NCBI RefSeq assembly: GCF_001638985.1
Contig: NW_017265188.1
Coordinates: forward strand, 434,001 to 498,000
Source: Phycomyces blakesleeanus NRRL 1555(-)
Lineage: Eukaryota > Mucoromycota > Mucoromycetes > Mucorales > Phycomycetaceae
Direction of reading: 5' to 3'
DNA: 64,000 nt
In this document: positions 34,290-45,730 of the stretch, piece by piece
Layout of the letters: each line of letters starts with the position of its first letter
How positions within the stretch are numbered: the first letter of the stretch is position 1
Position numbers and translations under genes: made by a program
Notes under the pieces: model-generated
Told to the model about the DNA's origin: nothing
Databases searched by the model: none
The model's input: the letters and a program-made list of their open reading frames with translations, nothing else

Positions 34290-36021
34290 ATGGCAACATC
34301 AGAACCCGCTCTTCCTTTAATAAATCAGGATTCATCACAATTTGGGCGAGACGCAACCAACCAAGACATTGCCAATCTTTACTCTCGTTTACAAACAGTG
34401 ATGGACAAAACTACACATGAGCCAGCCAATGCAGAGGCAAAATTCATTCCCTTGCCTCCTAGTTTGCCACTGTCACCAAGCACGTCTTCTCCCATAGCAT
34501 TTCACTTTCCGCCCAGAGTGGTGACACCCAGAACTAGTGATGAGACCCAAAAGTCTCCAGTCGAATGCCCCTGCCACTTCATAATCAGCGAGACGTCGAG
34601 TAACCACTGCTCATTGTGTAACCGTGCTATACCTGTCATCGACCAACTCTACGAAGAACAGAAAATGTACGAAGAAGAACTAGCCGATCTACAAAACAAA
34701 CTAGGCATTGAACAGGCCAAGATAAGCGAACAGCTAGCGGAAATTGACGCTCTTGGTCGCACTCTCGAGGATGTCGAGCAGCGTCTGGATGCTAAGTCTG
34801 AGGAATTCGCTGCTCTTCAGAGCGACATGGAACTTTTGAATGATAAGTATGTAGACGAAATAGAACGAGTAGCAGAGATCCAGCACTCCAAAGATATGGT
34901 TGAAAGCGAACTTGAGGATTTGTCACGCCGGCTGTTTGAGGAGGCGAACGGCATGGTGGCCAATGAGAAACGTGAAAAGTATAATCTTGAAATGGCCCAG
35001 AAGCACCTTGAAAACCAGCTAAAGGAGACCCAGGAGCGTTTGGGGGCAGAACAAATGCAACTCAAGGAGCTTAGATTGAGAATGGAGGATATGGTTGATG
35101 TAAATAACACCAATGACACATCTTCACTCGATTCACCAAAACCCTCCTCAATCATTTCATCTATTACAACCTCCGTAACACCCAACAGTACCCAGAGTAT
35201 CGGCGTGGATCCGATCTTATTAGAAGAATTTGGGAACTATGTCCGAACGAGTCCCAATGTAGCCCTAAAGAAGCTTCATACAATTCCATTTATGAGAAAC
35301 TGTCAGACGGAGGACGTCGAGCCGTGCTTACGATTCGGACCGGCCTCGCGTCTGTCAGCCCACAAGATAAATGATGCCATTGTACTGAATACGTGTTTTA
35401 TCGAAGAAGCACCCTTTGGATTTGCAGCCGAACAGGCCAGTAGACCCCTTGATGTTCCCCTCAAGATCTCTGCCTCAAAGACTTTGATATGGGAGCGTTT
35501 CAGTAGTAGCAACGCCAATCAAACTGGGCATTTTACGGGATGCCAGGCGTGCGGAAGACCTGCCGGACCGCTTCCTTACCGCTTCCGAATTTCCTTCTTT
35601 GATGACTGGGCCTGTATTGACCGATACTGTCGTGATCGTTTGGTAGCCGTTTGTGAGTTCTACGTATTTTTGAGAAATGTCCGCCAAGGTCTTTACTCTA
35701 GCCGTGCAATGCCTGATCTCTACCATGAAGCAATGCGCCTTCGCCTTCAAATGTTCTATGCAAGGTAAGAGATATATATATGTAAACATGCATCCTTATT
35801 AACTATAATTTGTGGTACGTAGAATGGGTGCACTTCCGTGGTCGTTGCGCCATCTTAATATTAAACACAATGAGCTTGGACCTCTTCCTGAACCTATTCT
35901 ATCTCCTCCCCCAGTCAGTGAATCATCTCCTCTTCCCAGAAAAAACACTACAAAGCATCTTCAATATTCTAGACATAGCGTCGATGCAAAGGCCAAAGCA
36001 GAGACCCGCGAAGCCGCTTAA
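34290..36021 (+). CDS. SEC2: SEC2-type Rab guanine nucleotide exchange factor
   Basis: Two exons (34290-35764, 35823-36021) give 557 aa. After a disordered Pro/Ser/Thr-rich N-terminus and a Cys-rich patch (CPCHFIISETSSNHCSLC), a long coiled coil (about 120-275) contains ELEDLSRRLFEEANGMVA followed by EKREKYNLE, the core of the Sec2/Rabin8 GEF domain that activates Sec4/Rab8 on secretory vesicles. The C-terminal part (LEEFGNYV, FMRNCQTEDVEPCLRFG, CQACGRPAG, WACIDRYCRDRLVAVCEFYV) fits the longer Rabin8/GRAB-like C-terminal region of non-yeast fungi. Start chosen as the first ATG after the CT-rich leader. Partner and pathway are from family knowledge. Confidence 0.92.
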
Positions 36022-36300
36022 TTTAATTGCCCTCTGATCTTCCTACCTCACATACCCTCTTTCCCTCCCTCCCTTCTTTCTTGTAATTCCTCCATTTCCT
36101 TATTTCTTTACTGTAACATACGCAGGAGAAACCACCGTGACGATCTATTTGTTTTTTAGTATTCCGATCCATAAACTTTTTTCTCTCTTTTTCTCTCTAC
36201 AACTCACTCGTTTTATACTCTTTCAATTAAAACCAAAACTACTATTACTAATAATAATAATAACATTTATACTAATATCTTATAAATACATATATAAAAC

Positions 36301-37713
36301 ATGGGCTGGGGTGATTCTGATAATTCAATCGAAAAATGGGTCAAGCAACTTAAATCTAACGACCCTACTCTCAAGTCTCTCCACATCCTTAGCTTCAGAG
36401 TTGTCACACCTAGTCAATTTGCTTCACTCTTCACTGCCCTTGCACAAAATAAAACCCTGAAAGAGTTATATTGCTCTGGTCATGCTCTCGACACCAATGC
36501 CGTCGAACAACTTTCAGAAGCACTTACTCTCAACGACACCCTTGAATCTCTCAACGTTGGAAACAGTGAATTTGGATCTGTTCTCAATGGCAAGCTCATG
36601 ACCATCTTATGCGAGGGTCTGGCTGTCAATGAAGGACTAGTAAAAATTGATCTCGAAAACAAAGGTCTGACTATGGGCTCAATCACGACTCTTGCCGAAT
36701 GTCTTAAAAAAAATGAACGTCTCCAGAATCTCAACCTGTCCCGGAATTCTATTGACGATACTTCATTTCCAGAATTTGCCAAGGCTATCCCTCAGACTAA
36801 CCTGCGTGAACTCAACGTGTCAATGAACAGCATTGGCCCTGTCGGTGCCCGTATTCTTGCCGATAATTTGGGAAAGCTTGAAGTATTAGACATTTCTGAT
36901 AACCCTCTCATGGAAGGTGCTAGTGCACTCGGGCATGCTTTGGCTACCAACCAGCACCTCCACACACTTAAAATGATGAGCGTCTCAAGCCCTGAACAAG
37001 AATTATCTTTACCACCTGCTGCAACCGCCGAAAACGAAAATGAAGAAGAAAATAAAGATGGCGAATTGGAAGAGCCCGCTGAGGAAGAGGATGATGGTCG
37101 TTCAGTACATGGAAACTCCTTGTTCGAGGCTATTCTTGCCTCAATAGACTCCAACTCCAAATTGACTCATCTGTGGTTAGATAGTAATGGTATTGAAACC
37201 AGCGCATTCAAGCAAGTTGAGAATCTTGCAAAAAGTTCGCTGGTTGATATTCGCCTGCGTCGCAACAAAATCGACGACAAGGCCATTGAGTCGCTTACAA
37301 AAGTTATTCCTCAGTCTCTTGTTCACCTTGAATTGGGCGAAAATCAAATCGGTGGTCTGGGTCTTTGGAAATTACTTTCGACCCATCTCCACTATATTGG
37401 CCTCTTTAGTAACCAAGTCGGTGGATTTAGTGATTATCCAGATATATTACCGGTCTTAACCCAGAGTGGCGCACGTTCTTTGGATATCGGTTGCAATAAG
37501 GTAACGCGCCAGGACATGGAAGCCGTGATCGAGATACTGTTAGGTCAGGGTGTACCTCACCTCAAACTGCTTGAAATCGGTGGCAATGCTGAAGAAAAAG
37601 ATAAAGATGCATGGGAGAGTGCTGTCGGGCGTCTCAAAGAAATTCGCGAGGATCTCGAAGTTGCATGGAAGCGTCTAATGAGTGGAGAGATGAACGAACC
37701 TGGACCTATGTAA
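36301..37713 (+). CDS. RNase-inhibitor-type leucine-rich repeat protein
   Basis: Single-exon gene, 470 aa, start at the first ATG after an AT-rich leader. At least ten repeats of the RNI type, e.g. TLESLNVGNSEFG, RLQNLNLSRNSID, NLRELNVSMNSIGPVGARIL, KLEVLDISDNPLM, KLTHLWLDSNGIE, SLVHLELGENQIGG. An acidic low-complexity insertion (about 240-265, E/D-rich) interrupts the solenoid. No catalytic domain, signal peptide or transmembrane segment. RNI repeats occur in RanGAP and NLR-like proteins, but I see no conserved RanGAP catalytic arginine context, so no function is assigned. Probably a cytosolic protein-binding scaffold. Confidence 0.85.
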   Translation: MGWGDSDNSIEKWVKQLKSNDPTLKSLHILSFRVVTPSQFASLFTALAQNKTLKELYCSGHALDTNAVEQLSEALTLNDTLESLNVGNSEFGSVLNGKLMTILCEGLAVNEGLVKIDLENKGLTMGSITTLAECLKKNERLQNLNLSRNSIDDTSFPEFAKAIPQTNLRELNVSMNSIGPVGARILADNLGKLEVLDISDNPLMEGASALGHALATNQHLHTLKMMSVSSPEQELSLPPAATAENENEEENKDGELEEPAEEEDDGRSVHGNSLFEAILASIDSNSKLTHLWLDSNGIETSAFKQVENLAKSSLVDIRLRRNKIDDKAIESLTKVIPQSLVHLELGENQIGGLGLWKLLSTHLHYIGLFSNQVGGFSDYPDILPVLTQSGARSLDIGCNKVTRQDMEAVIEILLGQGVPHLKLLEIGGNAEEKDKDAWESAVGRLKEIREDLEVAWKRLMSGEMNEPGPM

Positions 37714-38692
37714 AAATAATAATATATACATAACACTATATCACATTCTCCCTCTTACTCCTCCTGCTCCTCCTGCTCTTTCTAGTCATATTTCATTTAC
37801 TTACTGTAATACCACCGTCAATTGAACGCTTTTTTTTCATTGTCCAATTTGAAGGCGGAAGTACTGTATTCATTTATATATCTGGATCGTATTGAATTGT
37901 CTATATATATTGATACACTTCCCTGTTTTCGTTCCCAATTGAGAACCTGTAAGCCAACAGTCAACACTTGTAACCATTTTTGTGTACGATGTACCAACAA
38001 CGGAGTCTGGTATAACCAAAGACAACTAAACTTAACTTCAATTCAGACCACCAACGTTCTGCATGAACTTAACGGTGATACCTTCCTCTCCATATTCCTA
38101 ACCTCGACTATATAAAGCTATTCGAATAAAAAAAATATTAAAGCCAGTGAGGAGTACAAGTTAACATATTTATAGTCTTGCCCTTTACGTTAGTAAAATG
38201 TTCTGAATAAAACACCTATTGTTGATCTTATCCTTTTCATGTATTCTATAACCAAAGCAAAGAACCTTTTTTTTTACAAAACTGTTTTCAAAAAATGAGC
38301 AATAAAACTTCCTTTTTTGAGTCAAACCAACCTCTAAAAAGCAATAAATACTCTTCTGAAATATACCTATCATTTTCAAAAAAAAAAAAAGGGGGGGGGG
38401 GGGTTTCCAGTTAGCAGTGGGACCTACTGCACTTTAATTGTTTTGCTTTATATTATTACCTTCCTTTATTTTTGGAACTTTTTTTATTTTATAAAATATA
38501 TGAGTATTGTCTTGGTGGGCAGGTTTATTGAGCGTTGTAACACATTAACCAAAACTTAATCCATTGTGTGTTCCCATGTGAATTATTTCGGGTCATGAAG
38601 TACACTATTTGTTTTGTATAAAAAATGTACTAACTATGCTATTCCTGCACTCTTATTGAGACATTAATATCAATCTCAAAATTTCCTTTCCA
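37714..38692. other. Intergenic spacer with an A-run followed by a G-run
   Basis: About 980 bp. Contains the 3' flank of the LRR gene and the 5' flank of the transporter. Notable is a run of A directly followed by about 12 G (38380-38403), a possible assembly-sensitive spot. The open frame at 37822-38115 (97 codons) has no recognisable motif and is left out. Confidence 0.5.
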
Positions 38693-40635
38693 ATGTTAAA
38701 TTTACGCGGTCGCTACAGACGGTTTGTTGAGCACCTTACTATCCAAGAGGTGAGAGAGCGCGAGCAAGGAAGAGAGAGAGAAAGAGAGAGAGAGAGAGAC
38801 GGTTTTTATTGATTTGGTTGTTTGATTTCTTGGTTAATAATACGTCTTGAAAATAATAGGTATCTGGCAGTCTTGGTGATCTAGGCACTCTTTTGCCAGT
38901 TATGATATCTCTTGCTGTAGCAGGTCAGATTGATCTCACCAGCACACTCTGGTTCACTGGAATATGGAATATCGCATCAGGTTTGTTCTTTGAAAGCCCT
39001 GTGTGTGTTCAACCCATGAAAGGTATTTTGTTGAAAAAAATAAAGGAGCTTTTGGTGAGACTTTTTGAATAATCTGATTGAAAATAATATTATTTTTCAA
39101 AATACACACACACGCATGTATACATATACATATACATAAATATAGCCATTGCCGCGGTTGTTTTGTCATCTAACATGAGCATTGAGGAAAATATGTCGGC
39201 TGGTTTAAGTGAGTTTCAAATAATAATAAAAATCCATGCAACGCGCTATAACGTGAGTTTAACGTGAGTTTAACGTGGGAAATAATATTAGGTGTTGCTG
39301 CTGTTATCTTCTTTCTTGGTGCCACACGGACCATCCATTTAGTTAGCAATTATACCCCAACTTCAGTAGTAAGGGGTAAGACAGAAAAGTAGGACCTAAT
39401 TGAGCGTAACAATAAGCTGAAAACCTTATTATTATTTTATTGTAGGCCTTCAGTTGGGCACAGGTGTTCAATTGATCAAAAAAGCTCATGATCTGATAAC
39501 AAAGCTTCAGTGGCACATATCTTACGCCAACTGGTCAGACAACTTTACTTGGGTATTACTGGCGACCATCTTTGTGTTTGCATGTTATCGTACAAAGGTT
39601 CCAAGCGCCTTGATCTTGTTTCTTATTGGCCTCCTATTTGCTCTGATCCGTATGTTTGTTACTGACAAGAGTACCGTGATCCCACACCCGGTTGCGGGTG
39701 GCTACTATCCAAATACCATCATCCATCCAACCCCTGCTGAGTTCCGTACTGGGTTTCTTAATGCTGGTCTCGGCCAAATCCCTCTTACTTGTCTCAACTC
39801 GGTCGTCGCATTGAGTATTCTTATTGACGATCTCTTTCCTGAAAAGCATGTCAATACAGCCTCTATCTCCATGAGTGTTGGCCTCATGAATCTTATTGGT
39901 TGTTGGTTTGGTGCCATGCCTGTCTGGTAATATCCATTCATTGAACTTTCTTTTTTTTTTCTTTTACTGTAATAAAACATGTTAGCTTACACATGATGTC
40001 TCCCCTAGTCATGGTGCAGGAGGTCTTGCAGGCCAATATCGCTTTGGAGCTCGCTCAGAAGTCTCGGTTATTTTGCTTGGTCTGTGCAAACTGTTACTGG
40101 GTATTATATTTGGTAGCTCTCTGGTAGGGTTACTGCAGTATTTCCCTAATTCCTTGCTGGCCGTAATGCTCTTTGTATCTGGTGTAGAGGTAAACTCTAG
40201 AGCTGCATATATATATAAGTATTTACTCTAAACATATCAATCATTGTCTTGTTATTTTATTTTATTTTTCAACAGCTTGCCCATGCAGCCCAAGCTATTA
40301 ATCGTGGTGTCGAAAATAATACGATTAGAGCAGAAAACTGGACAATTATGCTCGCAACCATGGGTGCACTTGTCGCATTCTCAAACGATGGTATTGGATT
40401 TGTAACTGGATTAGTTGTTGCTGTATTGCTGTCTGTTCAGCGGCTTGGTGTCCAGGCATGGTGGGAACATTTTGTTGAAGCCATAAGGGTCCTTCCCTCA
40501 AAATGGAAAGACCAGCACGGAGAGTCTCAATCCCCATGCCTTCCATTGCACCAACCAATTGCTCTCTCGCCTGACGAGTCTGAGGATCTTGGCTCTTCTT
40601 CTATATCCAAGTCTAGTATTATCGGACCCCGTTAA
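38693..40635 (+). CDS. MOT1: MOT1-type molybdate transporter (SulP-related)
   Basis: Seven exons (38693-38749, 38860-39022, 39146-39208, 39292-39375, 39446-39926, 40009-40189, 40276-40635) give 462 aa. MOT1 hallmarks: SGSLGDLGTLLPVM near the start, VCVQPMKAIAAVV, and GLMNLIGCWFGAMPVCHGAG followed by GLAGQYRFGARS. About ten hydrophobic segments fit a polytopic membrane protein without the STAS domain of sulfate permeases. The family imports or redistributes molybdate at the plasma or vacuolar membrane. An apparent donor at 38981 (GTTTGT) was rejected because reading through gives GLFFESPVCVQPMK, as the family requires. The C-terminal tail is Ser/Pro-rich. Confidence 0.92.
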
Positions 40636-40820
40636 CTTGCTACTAAAATATCCATATAACGCACATGTGTTCCTAATTGCTTATTCTATTGTTTGATCCA
40701 AGTCTTTTATTTTATTTTCCGTACATTGACTTGTATAGTTATTTATTTTTATTAAAAATACTTTTTAAACCTTTATATCTATACCTTTATATATATATAT
40801 ATAAACATTTATTTCTTTTT
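40636..40820. terminator. Convergent 3' region between MOT1 and COG6
   Basis: 185 bp between two convergent stop codons, very AT-rich, with AATAAA-like TTTATT/AATAAA sequence on both strands (e.g. 40741-40757, 40806-40816), suited to shared or overlapping polyadenylation. Exact cleavage sites cannot be told. Confidence 0.4.
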
Positions 40821-43775
40821 TTATAATGCAAATGAAAAGATGGCTTCCATTTCATCTACTGTTCTTGGCAATATTGATTCTGGATTACTGTATCCATTTT
40901 CAGGATCCTCAATTGCTGAGCTGATACGACGATAAGTTTCCAATAGTAATCTAATAGCACTTTCTTGAACTTGTCGTGTATGCTGTAGCGCAGAAAGGCG
41001 ACGCAAAGGTGGAGATACTTCTGAACCGATCCGAACCAAGAAAGAATCTAATTGAGAAAATCCACCTTGAAGAGAAATTGAATCCATCAAAGGCATTGAT
41101 GACAGAGGTATCTAGAGCAGTAAAGATCACGTATAATACATACATATAACGTTAATCACCTTTTTTATTATGAAACAAATTGCGATTGTCAATAAAATAT
41201 ACTTACGTTTTTCTCTTTTTTTGAAACAGAATCGCTAATTCTAGCCAAGCCAGATTGCTGCAATAATTCCTTGTACTAAAACATAAATGGTTGTCATTAT
41301 TACACCCACTTCTTTATGTACTTGTTTATTTATTTCTTACCTGCTCTTGAGCTAGTTTTTCTAATAACTCGTTTATTTGAGCATCAAGGATTTGTCTCTT
41401 GTTCTCGGTAAAGCTATATGGAAGCATAATCGACTACATATATATGTGTTTGTATGTGTATAAAAGATAATATAGACTATTTAATTTCACAGGATATTTA
41501 TATGATTTGCTCTTTTTTTTTAAGAAAGACTTACGTTCAAATGATACATGCAATTGACCATGTAAATAGCACGATCGACACTATTGAGATTCTCCACGGA
41601 CATCTCACACATGCGTAACAGCGGATCTACGAGCGCATCCAGTGTTTCTCCAAAATCAAACTCTGGAAATCCACCTGTATTGTTTGTGGCGACAATAAGG
41701 GAAGAATCATACGAAGCCAGGATATCCCTCTAATATTTATGTTCGTAGTATATAAATTCTCTGGTTACAATTTTTGCTTTATTATTATTATTATTATCCT
41801 TACCAATTGGGTGGCCATATCTCTCACCAAAGGAGGAACCGATAAATCTCTTGAAGGAGCCTATCATAAGTAGACACAGAATTAAATTATTATTTCACTT
41901 TATTTTCCATTTGATAATTAACCCTTAATTGATCCATGGTATGTACCTCTGGGGATTGAAGTAGTCGATCAGCTTGAGCTTGGATAGTCTTGAAAAAGTG
42001 GGCGTAAGCCATACCTGTGATTCTTTGTTTTTTGTTTTTACATCATTCATACTTTCTCTCTCTTTTAATGATTTGTGTTTGGAAGCTTACTCATATAATG
42101 TCTTTGCCAGACTAGCTTGTCGCTGGACCAGTTTACTCATTGTCACCGCATAAAAGTGGATTAGATTCGCTACACGATACGAAGTTAGCGCATTTGGCTG
42201 AAGTACCAAAACTTGCTCCATACGGGACTAAGATGGAGGGAATATAAAATAAATACAAGATATCAAATCAGTCAACTAAATAAAAAGAAAATAATAGACT
42301 ACGCACACACGTAAAAATAAGATTTCTTCATATCTATATATAATTACCTTGAGTGGTCTGCAGGTACCCTCCATTGCACAATCCAACAAGTCTTCAACTA
42401 CTTCTTTTGATGAAAGTAGGAGAGAAGGCGAGTCTGTATTCCGGGATGTAGTAACAGGCTGGAATAGACTTTCCAGCATTTCTCGTTCGCTTGCACATGC
42501 CTGATGAATCCACGCCAACATATCTCCAATATATCGTTGCGAATCGTGTGCCTGTAACTCAATTGGGCGAGGTGTACCTCCTGGGCCACCGCGAGTCAAT
42601 GCGTTAATAAATGCACGCGCCACAGCATCACGTCGTGCCACAGCAAGCTCATCCAAGATTGTTCTTGTTCGAGTGGATTAGTTTTTTCTCCTTTATATAT
42701 ATCCACACAAACATTTTCTTTCCAAAACTTACTGAAGTAATACTGGTCGATGCTGCAACGCAGAAAGTGCCTTGACCATCAAAGAGCTCACATCGATACT
42801 ATCATTTCCAAAAGATGAACGACTTTCATATTGTGTCCATCTATATAATTTGGCATATGCTGTCTCTTGGTACATAGCCATAGTTTCCATAATGTGTTGT
42901 CTAAAAAAATCAAGACACTGTTATGCTTTGATCTTGCTTTCGTTTCTTCTCTCTTTATATATATATTTAATTTTTTTTTAAATAACTTACCCTGCTTGTT
43001 GGTGTTTTGTTGTTAATAATAGCTTACAATCGCTGTAAATTTGTTGTAGGTGTGCCAAAGCTTCAAAAAATGCATTTCCGACAGGCGAAGATGTTGTAAG
43101 GATCTTGATCTCCTCTTCACTTAGCATGAACTTTTCCAAGAAGCCATCAACAATTAATAATCGAGTGGTACATGCTGATCTACATTGATCTCCATTCCAT
43201 TTAGTTTTTTTTTCTTCAATTTCTATTATGCATGTATAGAGCTCTTGGCATATTCTCTATTAGCATTACTATTATTATTATGCGCTAACCTCTGTTCTTC
43301 TAATGTACTCGCTTGTTCCATCATCAATGATGTTTTTTTTTGTGTGGTGTTTAACTTTAATTGCATGTCTTTGCATACACTTGTCATGGCCTGTGCTTCA
43401 ATCTCGAGGCGTTCAAGTTGCTTTTTTAGTTTTAAAAAATAAATAAAGTGAAATGCATGTATGTCTTGTAAATATTATATTACACTTTATTGGATATAAA
43501 TGGGCATTTTTCTTATTTACCATGACCACACTGCTGAATGCATCTAAGAATTGACGATTGGTTTCGATTTCCCTTTTTTCAATTGTTCCACGTAGATTGC
43601 TTCTTAGGTCAGCTTGGTCTACATTAGGAATGTCCGAGAGAGCCATCAGGGCAGTCTTGATGCGTGCATCGTCGGCTACTGACCCATTCAAAACCTTGGT
43701 GAGTTTAGAAGCAAGAGGTTTGTTGGGTTTGTTGGCAAATGATAGTGTTGGGAATGGTGGAGACTTCGTATCCAT
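40821..43775 (-). CDS. COG6: Conserved oligomeric Golgi complex subunit 6
   Basis: Twelve exons: 43775-43521, 43420-43290, 43179-42991, 42900-42733, 42663-42348, 42227-42091, 42022-41947, 41860-41804, 41729-41535, 41433-41341, 41275-41207, 41111-40821. All are in phase, giving 658 aa, the normal COG6 size. Diagnostic segments are NLRGTIEKREIETNRQFLDA near the N-terminus, FINALTRGGPGGTPRPIEL and YIGDMLAWIHQA. COG6 belongs to lobe B of the Golgi tether for retrograde vesicles. For the seventh exon the acceptor must be the AAAG at 42023; the nearby CAG at 42016 would break the frame. Start at 43775 rather than 43838, since the extra residues are unlike the family. Confidence 0.94.
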
Positions 43776-44956
43776 GATGTTTTTAAAGGCTGTGAAAGGA
43801 GGACCACTGATAAAAGTATATTTAAACCAAATGCACACACATATATATATTGGTGCTGTGATTTTTCCTTTCTTTTCTTTCTTGAAAAAATAACGCTGGG
43901 TTTTTATTATGTGTCTGTATTACTTCACTTGGTACATAATCCAAGCTACTATTATTACTACTAATGTTACTTCATCTCCTTAAACTCTTTAGTTTGCTTC
44001 TTTTTTCTATTCTCTGTTCTATATACATGTCTATCCAAGGAACTCTGTCAAAATATTGCGACTTTCTGGGGTGAATGAAGGCTCACTTTAATACAAATAG
44101 AAGTGTCAGCTTAAAATCTATTGTACTTTATAATAGTGTATTAGTTTAGAGAGAGTATATCTGTAAAGAACAAAGAAAAAACAAAGGCTAATATGATAGC
44201 TAATATGATATCCACATAGTGTAAATATGGACACATAATCGAAGCTCAATATAGTGATTATAAGAGTGAGAGAAGCAAAACACCTTTAACTCTTCGCATC
44301 CTAGCTTATATACTTTCACTTAACAGTAATATCACTAAAGCTCTACTTAACTTAAACAAGATGATTTTTATATACTTTGAAGAACCGTTTAATAAAAAGG
44401 ATCATTTTGATTAAAATTACAAATTAAATACAGAAAATCAGTTGTAACTACACGTTTGTTAAGCAAAGCTCTTTTATACGCTTAAGTATCATGTTGAGGC
44501 ATACTAAGATCCGCCATTCAAACTTTGCGTAGCATTGATTTCTCAAATACTGATCCAAATATCCCATTTTTTCACTTTACAAAAGCAATTTACTAATAAA
44601 TATTTCGATATTTACACCACATATCCATGTTCTATACCAACTTTTTCCTCAGGACATATAACTAAGAAAAAAATCGAAGATCAGTATTTTGCTTTACTAA
44701 GTAAAGTTGTGCAGAAAAGTAATCGATTACGATTAGTCTTTGTTTGACCAGCAGCAGACAAATATTCATGAAGATACAAATCGATGTGATCATCTTATAT
44801 TTTATTGAGTAAAAAGTTAATTTGAAATAAAATGCTCTTAAAAAATTGATACAAAAAAGTGTTATGGTTCAAACTAATGTACTTTTATCACCTTTTCAAT
44901 CGCAGATCATTGCTGTACAAAAAAACCGGTAGCTAGAGTTTTTATTTCTTTCAAGG
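43776..44956. other. Intergenic, no gene seen
   Basis: AT-rich, upstream of COG6 on the minus side and of a gag relic on the plus side. ORF 44535-44747 (70 codons) has no recognisable feature. A short direct repeat (GCTAATATGATA) occurs at about 44189-44212. Confidence 0.45.
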
Positions 44957-45730
44957 ATGTCTAAAGAATATCAAGCTCAAGCATTCCGCACCCTCATAAA
45001 ACGACTCGAATCACGCCGGGCTCAACGTCAATCATACTTGAATCTTTTGGAAGGATCCTCGGCTCCTATGAACAATCAGCTTGTCTCTACCCCTTCTTCT
45101 CCATAATCTTCCTGTTCGTCAGACTTGAAAATGGGCACCTACTCAGGAACTTTCAGACCTCTTGCCCTCACTCCAATACCCTCTCTCCTTTCAAGCTTTT
45201 ATTGAGGACGAGAAATGAGATCTCCTAGACAAATATCCTCTGATCTCAAGGCGTCAAGTACTCTCCTCCTGCCACTCCCCCACAAACCAGTGATGCTTTT
45301 CATAAAGGACATTAAAGGAAAAATTATTCTCTCTGTCAACTCCAGTATGCTCTTTCTGACATTCCACATCCTTTTGACTTCCTAGTACAATATCTTCTAT
45401 AGGTGCTCCCAGAAGACCAGAAGAAACGCATCTTTGCCATCATTGATGGCACAAATTTTATGATATTAGATGTTGCAGGTACAATCAACAACCGACGCAA
45501 TTAATGGGCTACTTGTTCTGCCAGCCCATATCATGTATGTTATCTCCTGTCTCGAAGTAAACCATGTTCCCAGGCGCTTTCATGGAAACCATTTCCCAGC
45601 AGAAAATGGCACAGAAAGTTCTCTGAGATTCCCCGGTCCTACTTTATGCTCTTGTTCTAGCCGGCAATTATGTGCACCACGCCCAAAATTTGTGCATTCA
45701 ACTTATAAAACTGCACTGCAAAGTTAGCTA
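44957..45730 (+). pseudogene. Decayed retrotransposon gag-like sequence
   Basis: Opens with ATG and 49 codons (AFRTLIKRLESRRAQRQSYL, then NLLEGSS) before TAA at 45104. Beyond it, gag-like fragments continue in shifting frames: PLALTPIPS, then FIEDE-stop-DLLDKYPLISRRQ, then LPEDQKKRIFAIIDGTN. The order and wording resemble gag-type proteins of Mucorales retroelements that I remember. Several frameshifts and stops make it non-functional. No reverse transcriptase or LTR was found nearby, so it is a fragment. Base composition is less AT-rich than its surroundings. Confidence 0.6.

Noticed and set aside
3296..43775. A secretory-pathway gene cluster (MSO1-like, SEC2, COG6, PHO88)
   Set aside because: These are housekeeping genes spread over 43 kb on both strands with unrelated genes between; co-location is probably chance.
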